A stretch of 64,000 nucleotides of DNA from the NCBI RefSeq assembly GCF_033283405.1, contig NZ_JAWMQR010000008.1:186001-250000 (forward strand), given 5' to 3'. The first letter of the stretch is position 1; each line of letters begins with the position of its first letter. The notes beneath the pieces were generated by a model. The model saw nothing but the letters and a program-made list of their open reading frames with translations. It ran no database searches and was not told where the DNA came from. The stretch comes from Halioxenophilus sp033283405 (lineage in GTDB: Bacteria > Pseudomonadota > Gammaproteobacteria > Pseudomonadales > Cellvibrionaceae). Shown here piece by piece: positions 1-8,785 of the stretch. Position numbers and translations under genes: made by a program.

Positions 1-108
1 GACAGTCGAGGAGCCGACGATTTCGATGTAGTCGCGCGCAGCCTGGGCCGTTGCCCCAAATCCGGCCAGCAGCAGCGTACAAAACAGCGATGTTAATCTT
101 CGTCTCAC
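1..108 (-). CDS. pstS: Phosphate ABC transporter substrate-binding protein PstS, N-terminal part
   Basis: Only the first 36 codons lie in the window; the gene continues past position 1. Reading from GTG at 108 gives a basic start, a hydrophobic core (LFCTLLLAGFGA) and an AQA-type signal-peptidase site, then DYIEIVGSSTV, the phosphate-binding start of mature PstS. A GGGGAG ribosome site lies just upstream of the GTG. PstS is the periplasmic phosphate receptor of the Pst transporter. A PhoB-like box with a -10 element precedes it (178-211), as expected for this family. The identity rests on a short stretch but the motif is characteristic. Confidence 0.8.
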   Translation of the reverse strand, partial: MRRRLTSLFCTLLLAGFGATAQAARDYIEIVGSSTV

Positions 109-177
109 CCAATCTCCCCAGCACCGGCCGTATAAAAATCCACCTGCAGAAGCTCTGAAGCAGACGGCCCTTCAAGC

Positions 178-211
178 ATAATATTTCAGTTATATTAAAC
201 ATTTATTACAG
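178..211 (-). promoter_or_regulatory. PhoB-type promoter of pstS
   Basis: On the minus strand CTGTAATAAATGTTTAAT (211-194) matches the two 7-bp direct repeats of a PhoB box spaced by an AT-rich 4-mer; the first repeat is good and the second matches about 5 of 7. Ten bases further on is TATTAT (183-178), a good -10 at the spacing expected when PhoB replaces the -35. The start codon lies about 70 bases downstream. The rest of the gap 109-436 shows no gene. Confidence 0.65.
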
Positions 212-436
212 GCAACCACCCCAGGTGGCACACTGCGCCGTTGCGCGCAGCCCATTCGGGCCCCAATCCAGCGCTCCAATCTAGCACCCCAGCAAGACAA
301 ATTTGTTTAGGCCCACCTGCCAGCACCAACAGGCTATTAAGGTCGACCGGGAAATTGGCCGCCGTCTCTGTCTATACCACGGCCAAGTCAGGTATACTGC
401 GCCGCTGCCAATAACAAAAGAAACAAGGGGGCAAAC

Positions 437-997
437 GTGCCAAACCACGCACCCGTGGCATCTCAATCCAGCGGCTTTGCCGCCACCTTGGTTACCACTC
501 TCGATCAGTTCGCCCGTGTTTGCGGTTATACCTGCGCCGCCATGATTCCCTTAATGGTCGCCATCACCTTTGCCGTTGTGGTGCTGCGCAAGGGCTTTCA
601 GACGGGTTCCATCGCCATGCAGGAGTCCATTACCTATCTGCACGCCTGGGTCTTTTTAGTGGCCATGGCCTTCACCTTAAAAACCGAAGGTCAGGTGCGG
701 GTCGATATCTTCTACCGCAAGTTCAACCACCGGCAACAGGCCTGGGTGAACGCCATTGGCGGCCTGGTACTGCTGATGCCTCTGTGTGTGGTGCTGCTGA
801 TCACCAGCTGGGATTACGCCCTGCGCTCCTGGGAGATCCACGAAACCTCAGCCGAAGCCGGGGGATTGCCGTTTGTCTACCTGTTGAAAAGCTTTCTGCC
901 CCTCTCGGCCACACTGCTGCTGCTGCAGTGTTTGGCGGAAGTGGTCGCCAGCACCCTCTGTCTGATCGAGCGCCCCGTACAGCGCTCTGAGCAGTAG
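437..997 (+). CDS. dctQ: TRAP transporter small permease subunit (DctQ-like)
   Basis: 186 residues with about four hydrophobic segments (near 30-50, 70-85, 105-125 and 145-170), the usual size and topology of DctQ, the small inner-membrane subunit of tripartite ATP-independent periplasmic transporters. Motifs such as YLHAWVFLVAMAFTL and VRVDIFY fit the family. The start is GTG at 437, with AAGGGG six bases upstream. It is followed after 12 bp by the large permease. The probable periplasmic partner is the TakP-like protein encoded on the other strand at 3619-4764. Confidence 0.9.
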   Translation: MPNHAPVASQSSGFAATLVTTLDQFARVCGYTCAAMIPLMVAITFAVVVLRKGFQTGSIAMQESITYLHAWVFLVAMAFTLKTEGQVRVDIFYRKFNHRQQAWVNAIGGLVLLMPLCVVLLITSWDYALRSWEIHETSAEAGGLPFVYLLKSFLPLSATLLLLQCLAEVVASTLCLIERPVQRSEQ

Positions 998-1009
998 TCG
1001 GGAGGCGCC

Positions 1010-2371
1010 ATGTTGGAACTGATCCCACTGCTGCTGTTTGCCGTTGTCTGCCTGGTGCTGATGTTCGGCTACCCCGTGGCCTTTACCCTGGCCGGCTGCT
1101 CACTGATGTTTGCCGCCATGGGCATTATCGCCGGCGTATTCGACGCCAACCTGCTCAAAGCGCTACCCGATCGCCTCTACGGCACCATGACCAACACCAC
1201 CATGATCGCGGTGCCGCTCTTCATCTATATGGGTGTAGTCCTGGAGAAGAGCAAAATCGCCGAAGACCTGCTGCAAAATATGGGCAAACTGTGCGGCTTT
1301 TTACCGGGTGGGCTTGGCATATCCGTGGTACTGGTGGGTATGCTGATGGCCGCCTCCACGGGTATCGTCGGCGCCACCGTGGTCACCATGGGCCTGATGT
1401 CGCTGCCTACGCTGCTGGCCAGCGGCTACAGCAAATCCTTCGCCACCGGCACCATCTGTGCCACTGGCACCCTCGGCCAGATAATTCCCCCCTCCATTGC
1501 CCTGGTGTTGCTGGGTGACATCCTCTCCACGGCCAACCAGCAGGCGCAACTCAATATGGGAGTGTTTAACCCATCCCCCGTCTCGGTGGGTGATATGTTT
1601 GTCGGGGCGGTGATACCGGGCCTTATTCTGGTGGTGCTGTATATCGTTTACGTGTTGAGTTATGCGGTATTACGACCGGGCCACAGCGGTGGTGATGCCC
1701 CCAAAGAGGCGATCCATTGGGGGCAGCTGATGCAGAGCCTGGTGCCGCCACTGCTGTTGGTGGGCGTGGTGCTGGGCTCCATTATTGGCGGCTTTGCCAC
1801 CCCCACCGAAGCCGCCGGCGTGGGCGCCACCGGTGCACTGCTGCTGGCGGTGGTCAAACGCCAGATGAGCTGGAAAGGGCTGTTCGAAACCTGCATCGCC
1901 ACCACCAAAACCACGGTCATGGTGTTCACCATCTTAGTGGGCGCTTCGGTCTTCTCTCTGGTGTTTCGCGGGTTTGGTGGTGAAGAGCTGATCGCCGACG
2001 CCTTCGCCTCCATGCCCGGCGGTGTCGTAGGCGCGACTATCATTGTCATGTTGGTGATCTTCCTACTCGGTTTTATCCTCGATTTTATCGAGATCACCTT
2101 TGTCGTGGTGCCATTGGTGGCGCCGGCATTGATTATGATGGGTGTTGACCCGATCTGGCTCGGCATTATGATTGCAGTGAACCTGCAGACATCATTTTTA
2201 ACGCCGCCTTTCGGCTTCGCCCTATTCTATTTGCGTGGGGTTGCACCAAATTCGGTATTCACATCGGAGATTTATGCGGGCGTAGTGCCCTATATTGTTC
2301 TCCAGTTAATTCTGTTACTCGCCCTGGCCCTCTGGCCCGCGCTGATAACCTGGCTGCCAGGGCAGCTGTAA
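1010..2371 (+). CDS. dctM: TRAP transporter large permease subunit (DctM-like)
   Basis: 453 residues, almost entirely hydrophobic, with about 12 membrane segments. This is the DctM subunit that moves substrate using the sodium gradient. Family signatures are visible, such as GIVGATVVTMGLMSLP, QIIPPSIALVLLGD and LQTSFLTPPFGFALFY, the last a conserved feature near the C-terminus. A GGGAGG ribosome site precedes the ATG. It pairs with dctQ immediately upstream; the substrate is probably an alpha-keto acid or another organic anion, judged only from the dctP gene nearby. Confidence 0.93.
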   Translation: MLELIPLLLFAVVCLVLMFGYPVAFTLAGCSLMFAAMGIIAGVFDANLLKALPDRLYGTMTNTTMIAVPLFIYMGVVLEKSKIAEDLLQNMGKLCGFLPGGLGISVVLVGMLMAASTGIVGATVVTMGLMSLPTLLASGYSKSFATGTICATGTLGQIIPPSIALVLLGDILSTANQQAQLNMGVFNPSPVSVGDMFVGAVIPGLILVVLYIVYVLSYAVLRPGHSGGDAPKEAIHWGQLMQSLVPPLLLVGVVLGSIIGGFATPTEAAGVGATGALLLAVVKRQMSWKGLFETCIATTKTTVMVFTILVGASVFSLVFRGFGGEELIADAFASMPGGVVGATIIVMLVIFLLGFILDFIEITFVVVPLVAPALIMMGVDPIWLGIMIAVNLQTSFLTPPFGFALFYLRGVAPNSVFTSEIYAGVVPYIVLQLILLLALALWPALITWLPGQL

Positions 2372-2403
2372 TAACCTAAGTAAAGCTATTTAAAGGAATC
2401 ACC

Positions 2404-2808
2404 ATGAGCGACCCCTATGACGATTTGGACGATACGCCACTGCCCAGCGGGGCCCTGGCACTACAGACAATCGCCATGCCTACCGCCACCAATGCCGAGG
2501 GCGATATCTTCGCCGGCTGGCTGCTAACCCAGATGGATATTGCCGGGTCGGTGGTGGCCCAGGAGATCGCGCTTGGCCGGGTCACCACGGTTGCCATTGG
2601 CAGCATGGCGTTTCTTCGCCCGGTGCCGGTGGGCTCCCAGGTACGCTGTTATGTCGACGTGTTGGACGTTGGCCGCTCCTCTATCAAAACCCTGGTCGAA
2701 GTGTGGCTGAAACTGCCCACCAATCCTGAGCTGATGAAGGTAACCGAGGGGGAGTTTGTCTACGTTGCCATCGACCAAAACGGGCGTACCCGCATGATCG
2801 ATAACTAA
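2404..2808 (+). CDS. yciA: YciA-type acyl-CoA thioesterase
   Basis: 134 residues forming one hot-dog fold. The stretch TNAEGDIFAGWLLTQMDIAG (residues 29-48) is the YciA/BACH thioesterase signature, with the catalytic Asp expected in MDIAG. The family hydrolyses a range of acyl-CoAs. The gene lies 32 bp after dctM with AAAGGAATC before the ATG and may be co-transcribed with the transporter. It converges on the hemolysin III gene. Confidence 0.88.
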   Translation: MSDPYDDLDDTPLPSGALALQTIAMPTATNAEGDIFAGWLLTQMDIAGSVVAQEIALGRVTTVAIGSMAFLRPVPVGSQVRCYVDVLDVGRSSIKTLVEVWLKLPTNPELMKVTEGEFVYVAIDQNGRTRMIDN

Positions 2809-2826
2809 CGCCAGCGAACCGGCTGG

Positions 2827-3501
2827 CTAGATCATATCGTTGTAGATGGCGATAAAGTGGCAACAGGAGCCACCCAATACAAACAGATGCCAGATGGAGT
2901 GGGCGTAAGGCAGCCGGTCCAGCGCGTAAAAGATCACCCCCACCGTATAGACAATTCCACCCGCCAATACCAGGTTGAGCGTCATGGGCGATAACGCCGC
3001 CATCAATACCGGCGCAGTGATAATCCCAATCCAGCCCATGACGACGTAATTGAGCACATGCAGTCCATGCAGGCGTTTGGGCATCACCAATTTGATGACG
3101 ATCCCGGTAATAGCCAGCGCCCACACCAGACCGAACATCGCCCAACCGAGAAACCCGCGCATGCTCACCAACAGGAATGGAGTATAGGTACCGGCAATTA
3201 ACAGGTAGATGGCGCAGTGATCAAACAGCTGCAACACCCGCTTGGCTTTGGGAAAGGGAATGCTGTGGTAGAGGGTGGAGGCCAGAAAGAGCAGAAACAG
3301 GCTGCCGCCATAGATGGATACCGCAACAATGGTCCAGGCATCGGTTTCGATACTGGCCATGGCGATCAGAAAGGTGACCGCGGAGATGCTAATCAACGCA
3401 CCCAGGCCATGGCTGATTGAATTGACCAACTCTTCGGGAATGGTGCGCGGACGATCCTTACCAAAAAAGGAGCGCAGTGCACTCACAATAGCCGCTGTCA
3501 T
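2827..3501 (-). CDS. Hemolysin III family (YqfA/TrhA-like) membrane protein
   Basis: 224 residues with about seven membrane segments. It has the PAQR/HlyIII metal-site residues: His31 in SHGLGA, His79 in STLYHS, Asp94-His95 in FDHCAIY, and His205 and His215 in the last segment (SIWHLFVLGGSCCHF). E. coli relatives (YqfA/TrhA) affect membrane energetics; the haemolysin name is historical. A GGGAGAG ribosome site sits five bases before the ATG. The gene stands between the thioesterase and dctP, splitting the TRAP genes. Confidence 0.88.
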   Translation of the reverse strand: MTAAIVSALRSFFGKDRPRTIPEELVNSISHGLGALISISAVTFLIAMASIETDAWTIVAVSIYGGSLFLLFLASTLYHSIPFPKAKRVLQLFDHCAIYLLIAGTYTPFLLVSMRGFLGWAMFGLVWALAITGIVIKLVMPKRLHGLHVLNYVVMGWIGIITAPVLMAALSPMTLNLVLAGGIVYTVGVIFYALDRLPYAHSIWHLFVLGGSCCHFIAIYNDMI

Positions 3502-3618
3502 AGTGCTCTCCCGCCGTAGGCCGGTCGATTTGGCTGATGGTGTAATTGAGACTCACTTGTAAATGCTAACGTATGGAGTTTAGAGCAACCAACCAGCACC
3601 AACCAGCACCACCATCGA

Positions 3619-4764
3619 TTATTGTCGCGTCTTGTAGTAGGCCTCTTCCGAAATGCGGTGATAGCCGCTCGCCTTCTCCTGGAAGCTGTGATAGCTCTCG
3701 TAGATCTTGGCGAATTGCGGGTCATTGGCCGACATCTCCTTATAAATCTGCAGGCTGATCGCTTTCAGTTTATCCAGCACCGCATCGGGCAGTGGCAGCA
3801 GCTCGACCCCATAGACATCCACCAGCTCTTTCAGTGCCGCATTGTTGGCGTTGGTGTACTGATCGAGCATCAACTGGTTGGCTGCCACCGCCGAGATCTC
3901 AACAATCTTCTGCAGATCGGGGGGCAGGGTGTTATAGGCATCTTGGTTGACGATAAACTCCAGCATTGAGCCCGGTTCATGCCAACCCGGGTAGTAGTAA
4001 TATTTGGCAACCTGATAAAAGCCCATGGCCAGATCGTTGTATGGGCCCACCCATTCGGTGGCGTCGATCACCCCGGTCTGCAACGAGGTATAGAGCTCGC
4101 CCCCGGGAATATTGATCGCCACACCACCGGCGCGCGACCAAACCTCACCGCCCATACCGGGAATCCGCATCTTCAGCCCTTTGATATCATCCAGGGAGTT
4201 GATCTTCTTATTGAACCAACCGGCCATCTGCACGCCGGTGTTGCCACCCGGGAAGGGCACCAGATTAAAGGGGGCGTAGGCCTCGCGCCACAGCGCCATA
4301 CCGCCACCGTGGGTGATCCAGCCGTTGGTCTCCTGGGCATTCATGCCAAAGGGGATGGTGGTAAACAGCACCGCGGCGGGAAATTTGCCCTTCCAGTAGT
4401 AGGCGGCACCGTGGCCCATCTCGACACTGCCGGAGGAGACCGCATCAAACACCCCCAGGGCTGGCACCAGCTCACCGGCACCATGCACCTTAATCTGCAG
4501 GCGGCCGTTGCTCATCTCATTGACGTTCTTGGCGAACAGTTCCGGTGCCGTACCCAAACCGGGAAAGTTCTTTGGCCAGGTGGTCACCAGATTCCAGCGA
4601 AAAACCTGCTGCGGGCCGCCACCGCCGCCCTCCAGATTCATGGTCACCCCTTTGGAGGTGGGTGTTGATTTGATGACTTCGTGGATGTAGAGGCCAAAGC
4701 AGAGCATGACCAGAGCCACCAGGAAGACCACCACTGCCGGTAACAAACGCTGGGATTCGGACAT
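3619..4764 (-). CDS. dctP: TRAP transporter substrate-binding protein, TakP-like DctP family
   Basis: 381 residues. The N-terminus has a hydrophobic anchor (about 9-28) and then a Gly-rich linker, so the protein is probably membrane-tethered or has a long uncleaved signal. The body is a DctP fold with FRWNLVTTWPKNFPG at its start and ATEWVGPYND near the binding site, features shared with TakP, the alpha-keto-acid receptor of Rhodobacter. AAGGA precedes the ATG. It presumably feeds the DctQ-DctM pair 1.2 kb away on the opposite strand, since no other permease is nearby. The exact ligand is inferred. Confidence 0.9.
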   Translation of the reverse strand: MSESQRLLPAVVVFLVALVMLCFGLYIHEVIKSTPTSKGVTMNLEGGGGGPQQVFRWNLVTTWPKNFPGLGTAPELFAKNVNEMSNGRLQIKVHGAGELVPALGVFDAVSSGSVEMGHGAAYYWKGKFPAAVLFTTIPFGMNAQETNGWITHGGGMALWREAYAPFNLVPFPGGNTGVQMAGWFNKKINSLDDIKGLKMRIPGMGGEVWSRAGGVAINIPGGELYTSLQTGVIDATEWVGPYNDLAMGFYQVAKYYYYPGWHEPGSMLEFIVNQDAYNTLPPDLQKIVEISAVAANQLMLDQYTNANNAALKELVDVYGVELLPLPDAVLDKLKAISLQIYKEMSANDPQFAKIYESYHSFQEKASGYHRISEEAYYKTRQ

Positions 4765-4815
4765 AACCTGTTCCTTATTGTTGTTTATTGTTATTGCGCC
4801 GCTACCGACTGCTGG

Positions 4816-6981
4816 TTAGGCCGGCTGTAGCTTGGCGTATTGTGCGGTTAACACTTTACTACCGACATCGTCGAAATTGATATGGATACGGCTGTTGGGA
4901 CCACTGCCTTCGCAGTGCAGAATCACCCCCTCACCAAACACCGGGTGAATCACCCGCTGGCCGAGGCTCAAGCCCAGCTCCACCGGTTGGTCGCTCAGGC
5001 GACGCGTGGCCGGGCGCGACTGGAAGCTGGCCGGGCGGGCGACGGCGGCCTTGATGCGCACCTCCTGCAGGCAGTCGGAGGGGATTTCGCGCACAAACCG
5101 CGACACCGAATTAAAACTCTCTTTACCGTGAATACGACGGGTTTCCGCGTAGGTAAGTACTAACTTGCGCATAGCCCGGGTGATGCCCACGTAAGCCAGA
5201 CGACGCTCCTCTTCGAGGCGGTCTGGATCCTCCACCGACATCTTATGCGGGAATAGATTCTCTTCCACCCCGGCGATGAACACCAGCGGAAACTCCAACC
5301 CCTTGGCCGAGTGCAGGGTCATCAGTTGAATGGCGTCTTCAAATTCATCGGCCTGCTCTTCGCCGGCATCCAGTGCCGCCTGGGCAAGGAATTCCGTGAG
5401 CGGGTCGAGCTCTTCATCCTCGCCCACAAACGAGCGGCAGGCGCTGACCAGCTCTTCCAGGTTCTCTTTGCGCGCCTGGCCCTTCTCACCCTTCTCTTTG
5501 CTGTGGAACTCCAACAGCCCGCTTTGGTGGATCACCCGCTCGGCGAGGTCATGCAGAGGCTCTTCGGTGTACTGACCGAGATTGTCGATCAGCTCGCGAA
5601 AGGCGAACAGACTACTGGCGGCGCGTTTGCTGAGCACATTGTTTTTTAACATCAGGCCGCTGGCCGCCCACAGGGAACAGCCCTGGTCGCGGGCAAACAG
5701 ACGCATATCCTCCAGGGTTTTGCCGCCAATGCCGCGGGTGGGGGTATTGATGATGCGCTCCAGGGCGGCGTCGTCATCGCGGTTGACCATCAGCCGCAGG
5801 TAGGCCAATACGTTGCGGATCTCCAGTCGGTCGTAGAAGCGCTGGCCGCCGTAGATGCGGTAGGGCACCCCTTCACGCAACAGCGCCTCCTCTAGCACCC
5901 GCGATTGGGCATTGGAGCGGTAGAGGATGGCCACCGAGTCCCGACGGTTGCCCTGGCTGGCCCAGCGGCTGATCTGATCGACGATAAACCGGGCCTCATC
6001 CTGCTCGTTAAAGCCGGCGTAGAGGCTGATCGGCTCACCATCCTCACCGTCGGTACGCAGGGTTTTGCCCAGGCGGCCAAAGTTATTGCTGATCACCCCA
6101 TTGGCGGCGCGCAGAATGGTGCCGGTGGAGCGGTAATTCTGCTCCAAGCGGACAATCTGGGTGCCCGGAAAGTCGCGGTCAAACTGTTGAATATTCTCGA
6201 TGCGGGCACCGCGCCAGCCGTAGATCGACTGATCGTCATCACCCACCGCCGTCACCCAGCACTGGTCGCCGGCCAGCACCCGCAGCCAGGCGTATTGAAT
6301 GGTGTTGGTATCCTGGAACTCGTCCACCAGAATAAATGGGAAGCGCTGTTGGTAGTGGTGCAGGAGCTCCGGCCGGTTGAGCCACAGTTCGTGAGCGCGC
6401 AGCAACAACTCGCCGAAGTCGACCAGGCTGCCGCGGTTGCAGGTCTCTTCGTACTCGCGATAGACCGCGAGCATGGTGCGCTCGTAGAGGTCGGCGCTCT
6501 CCAGCACGTGGCGCGCCCGTCGCCCCTCATCTTTGTGGCCGTTGATGTAACCCGCCGCCAACCGTGCCGGCCAGCGCTTCTCATCGACGTTAAGCACACC
6601 GTAGACGCGCTTGATCAGGCGCAGCTGGTCATCACTGTCGATCACCTGGAAGTTTTGCGCAAGCCCCGCCTCCGACCAGTGCGCCTGCAACAGGCGATGG
6701 GCCAGACCGTGGAAGGTACCCACCCACATGCCGCGCGGATTCGTGCCCAGCAGCTCCTCAATGCGGCCGCGCATCTCCCGCGCCGCCTTGTTGGTGAAGG
6801 TCACCGCCAGAATGGAATAGGGCGATACCCCCTCCTGCTGAATCAACCAAGCGATACGGTGCACCAGCACCCGGGTTTTGCCGGAGCCGGCACCGGCCAG
6901 GATCAATTGGTGGCAGGGCGGGCTGCTGACGGCCTGCTCCTGGGCGGGGTTGAGGTGTTCGAGTAGGTGCGTTGCTTTCAT
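4816..6981 (-). CDS. uvrD: DNA helicase II, UvrD
   Basis: 721 residues, the standard UvrD length. Superfamily 1A motifs are intact: the Walker A AGAGSGKT (29-36), motif Ia AVTFTNKAAREM, motif II DEFQDT (220-225), motif III GDDDQSIYGWRGA, QNYRS, and motif VI VGITRAM. The last 50 residues (GLSLGQRVIHPVFGEGVIL) form the Tudor-like module that contacts RNA polymerase in UvrD/PcrA. The enzyme unwinds DNA in nucleotide excision and mismatch repair. It is transcribed divergently from hexR. Confidence 0.96.
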   Translation of the reverse strand: MKATHLLEHLNPAQEQAVSSPPCHQLILAGAGSGKTRVLVHRIAWLIQQEGVSPYSILAVTFTNKAAREMRGRIEELLGTNPRGMWVGTFHGLAHRLLQAHWSEAGLAQNFQVIDSDDQLRLIKRVYGVLNVDEKRWPARLAAGYINGHKDEGRRARHVLESADLYERTMLAVYREYEETCNRGSLVDFGELLLRAHELWLNRPELLHHYQQRFPFILVDEFQDTNTIQYAWLRVLAGDQCWVTAVGDDDQSIYGWRGARIENIQQFDRDFPGTQIVRLEQNYRSTGTILRAANGVISNNFGRLGKTLRTDGEDGEPISLYAGFNEQDEARFIVDQISRWASQGNRRDSVAILYRSNAQSRVLEEALLREGVPYRIYGGQRFYDRLEIRNVLAYLRLMVNRDDDAALERIINTPTRGIGGKTLEDMRLFARDQGCSLWAASGLMLKNNVLSKRAASSLFAFRELIDNLGQYTEEPLHDLAERVIHQSGLLEFHSKEKGEKGQARKENLEELVSACRSFVGEDEELDPLTEFLAQAALDAGEEQADEFEDAIQLMTLHSAKGLEFPLVFIAGVEENLFPHKMSVEDPDRLEEERRLAYVGITRAMRKLVLTYAETRRIHGKESFNSVSRFVREIPSDCLQEVRIKAAVARPASFQSRPATRRLSDQPVELGLSLGQRVIHPVFGEGVILHCEGSGPNSRIHINFDDVGSKVLTAQYAKLQPA

Positions 6982-7057
6982 GGCGGGGGATTGTACCAGA
7001 GGCCGACCGGGAAGGTGGCGCTCACTGCTGCTGCGAGCAGAAGTTATAAGAGTTTCT

Positions 7058-7126
7058 TGTAGTAAAACTACAGAATGTTGGGATCTGGCCCCAAGAAAAC
7101 CTATAATTTGTAGTCAAAATTTACTA
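7058..7126 (+). promoter_or_regulatory. hexR promoter with HexR operator(s)
   Basis: TGTAGTAAAACTACA at 7058-7072 is a perfect inverted repeat (6-bp arms, 3-bp centre) matching the known HexR operator. A usable promoter follows: TTGGGA (7078-7083), an 18-bp spacer and TATAAT (7102-7107). A second, imperfect HexR-like sequence (TGTAGTCAAAATTTACT, from 7109) overlaps the expected transcription start. This points to autoregulation by HexR. The divergent uvrD start at 6981 is 76 bp away. Confidence 0.75.
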
Positions 7127-7167
7127 ACCCAGGGTGGCAGAGCCCCCCACACGAGGCTAGAACCCGC

Positions 7168-8004
7168 TTGGAAGTCACGCAACGGATCACCAATAATCTC
7201 GCCAACCTGCGCAAATCCGAGCGTAAAGTTGCCGATTACGTACTCGCCAACACGCGCAGCATTATTCATATGCGCATTGTCGATCTGGCCAATGCTGCCA
7301 AGGTGAGTGAGCCCACCGTGGTGCGCTTTTGCCGGGCGGTGGGCGCCCAGGGCTTTCAGGAGTTTAAGCTGATGCTGGCCCAGCAGCTGGCCAGCATGCC
7401 CAACTTCAGCCACGTGCCGGTAACCCCGGCCGACTCGGTGGCGGCCATCACCGAAAAGCTGTTTGACGCCACTATCGACACACTGCAGGAGGTGCGTCAG
7501 CAGCTCGACAGCAGTCGCCTGCAGGCCGCCATCGACGCCCTGGTGCAATCGCGGCGGGTGGAGTTTTACGGTTTTGGCGCCTCCGGTGCCGTGGCGGTGG
7601 ACGCCCAACATAAGTTTTTCCGCCTGCAGCTGACCGCCGCCGCCTGCTCCGACCACCACATTCAGCATATGTCCGCCATGGGTATGATCGCCGGCGATGT
7701 GGTGGTGGCCATCTCGCAAAGCGGGCGCACCAAAGCCCTACTCGACTCCATGGCCCTGGCCCGCCAGCAGGGCGCCACGGTGATCACCATCGCCCCCAGT
7801 GGCTCGCCCATCTCCCAGGCGGCGACCATTAATATTGATGTCAACGTCGAGGAGGACCTGGATATCTACACGCCGCTCACCTCTCGCATTGCCCACCTAT
7901 TAGTGATCGATATTCTCGCCTTTGGCATTGCCCAACGCAAAGGCGAAGATTTGCAGGAGCACCTCGCCAAACTCAAACGCGGCCTCACCCACCTGCGCCA
8001 CTAG
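7168..8004 (+). CDS. hexR: HexR, RpiR-family regulator of central carbon metabolism
   Basis: 278 residues: an N-terminal winged-helix domain (about 1-77; KSERKVADYVLAN and VSEPTVVRFCRAVG are RpiR hallmarks) and a SIS sugar-phosphate-binding domain (about 120-260; FGASGAVAVDAQHKFFRL, ISQSGRTK). HexR senses KDPG and represses or activates Entner-Doudoroff, glycolytic and gluconeogenic genes in gamma-proteobacteria. The start is taken at TTG 7168, which gives the usual N-terminus. Unlike in pseudomonads, zwf and edd are not adjacent. Its 3' end overlaps tlyA by 20 bp tail to tail. Confidence 0.9.
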   Translation: MEVTQRITNNLANLRKSERKVADYVLANTRSIIHMRIVDLANAAKVSEPTVVRFCRAVGAQGFQEFKLMLAQQLASMPNFSHVPVTPADSVAAITEKLFDATIDTLQEVRQQLDSSRLQAAIDALVQSRRVEFYGFGASGAVAVDAQHKFFRLQLTAAACSDHHIQHMSAMGMIAGDVVVAISQSGRTKALLDSMALARQQGATVITIAPSGSPISQAATINIDVNVEEDLDIYTPLTSRIAHLLVIDILAFGIAQRKGEDLQEHLAKLKRGLTHLRH

Positions 8005-8770
8005 GTTTTTGCGCCAACAGCAGGAATTCACGGTTGCCATCGCCACCGGTAATGGGGCTGGGCAGGAAAAAGCGCACCGCCAAGCCCAGCTCGACCACCA
8101 GGGTTTCTATCTTCGCCTGCAACTGGGGATAGAGCGCAGCATCACGCACCAGGCCACCCTTGCCCACGTGCTCCCGGCCCACCTCAAACTGTGGCTTGAC
8201 CAGGCTGATCAGATAGCCGCCGGGGCGGAGCAGAGCAGGTAGGTTGGGCAGAATCAGGGTTTGCGAGATAAACGACACGTCCATCACAATCAGGTCATAC
8301 CCGCCGGGGCAGAGCTCGAGCAGGCTTGCCGCCGGCAGCTGCCGGGCGTTGATCCCCTCCAGGCAGGTGACACGGGGGTCGGCGCGCAGCTTCGCCGCCA
8401 ACTGGTCGTGGCCCACATCCACCCCCACTACGTGAACAGCACCGGCCTGCAGCAGGCAGTCGGTAAAGCCGCCGGTGGATTGGCCGACGTCCAGTGCGGT
8501 TAACCCCGTCACCTCGACCTGGGCACTTTGCAGTGCGTGCGCCAGCTTCAGAGCACCGCGCGAAACGAAGCGGCTTGCCTCGTTCTCAGCAACCCGCAAT
8601 ACTGCATCGCCCGCCAGCGGCTGCGAGGGTTTCTCCACCGCCAGCCACAGCCCGCCCTGGGCCACCGACACCAGCCCCGCCTTAATCAGGCGGGCCGCCT
8701 GCGCCCGGGAACCGGCCAGTTGCTGGCTGACCAACAGCTGGTCGGCGCGTTGTCTCTTCTCGTTCATCAT
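7985..8770 (-). CDS. tlyA: TlyA-family rRNA 2'-O-methyltransferase
   Basis: 261 residues: an N-terminal S4 RNA-binding domain (RADQLLVSQQLAGSRAQAARLI, to about 60) followed by an FtsJ/RrmJ-type Rossmann domain with the SAM loop DVGQSTGGFTDCLL. The K-D-K-E catalytic set is recognisable (SRGALKL, MDVSFIS, SLVKPQFEVG, NREFLL). Family members methylate cytidines of 16S and 23S rRNA; the alternative name hemolysin A is misleading. The gene is divergent from the acetyltransferase gene with only 15 bp between start codons. Confidence 0.9.
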   Translation of the reverse strand: MMNEKRQRADQLLVSQQLAGSRAQAARLIKAGLVSVAQGGLWLAVEKPSQPLAGDAVLRVAENEASRFVSRGALKLAHALQSAQVEVTGLTALDVGQSTGGFTDCLLQAGAVHVVGVDVGHDQLAAKLRADPRVTCLEGINARQLPAASLLELCPGGYDLIVMDVSFISQTLILPNLPALLRPGGYLISLVKPQFEVGREHVGKGGLVRDAALYPQLQAKIETLVVELGLAVRFFLPSPITGGDGNREFLLLAQKPSGAGG

Positions 8771-8785
8771 TTACCAAGGAAATTC

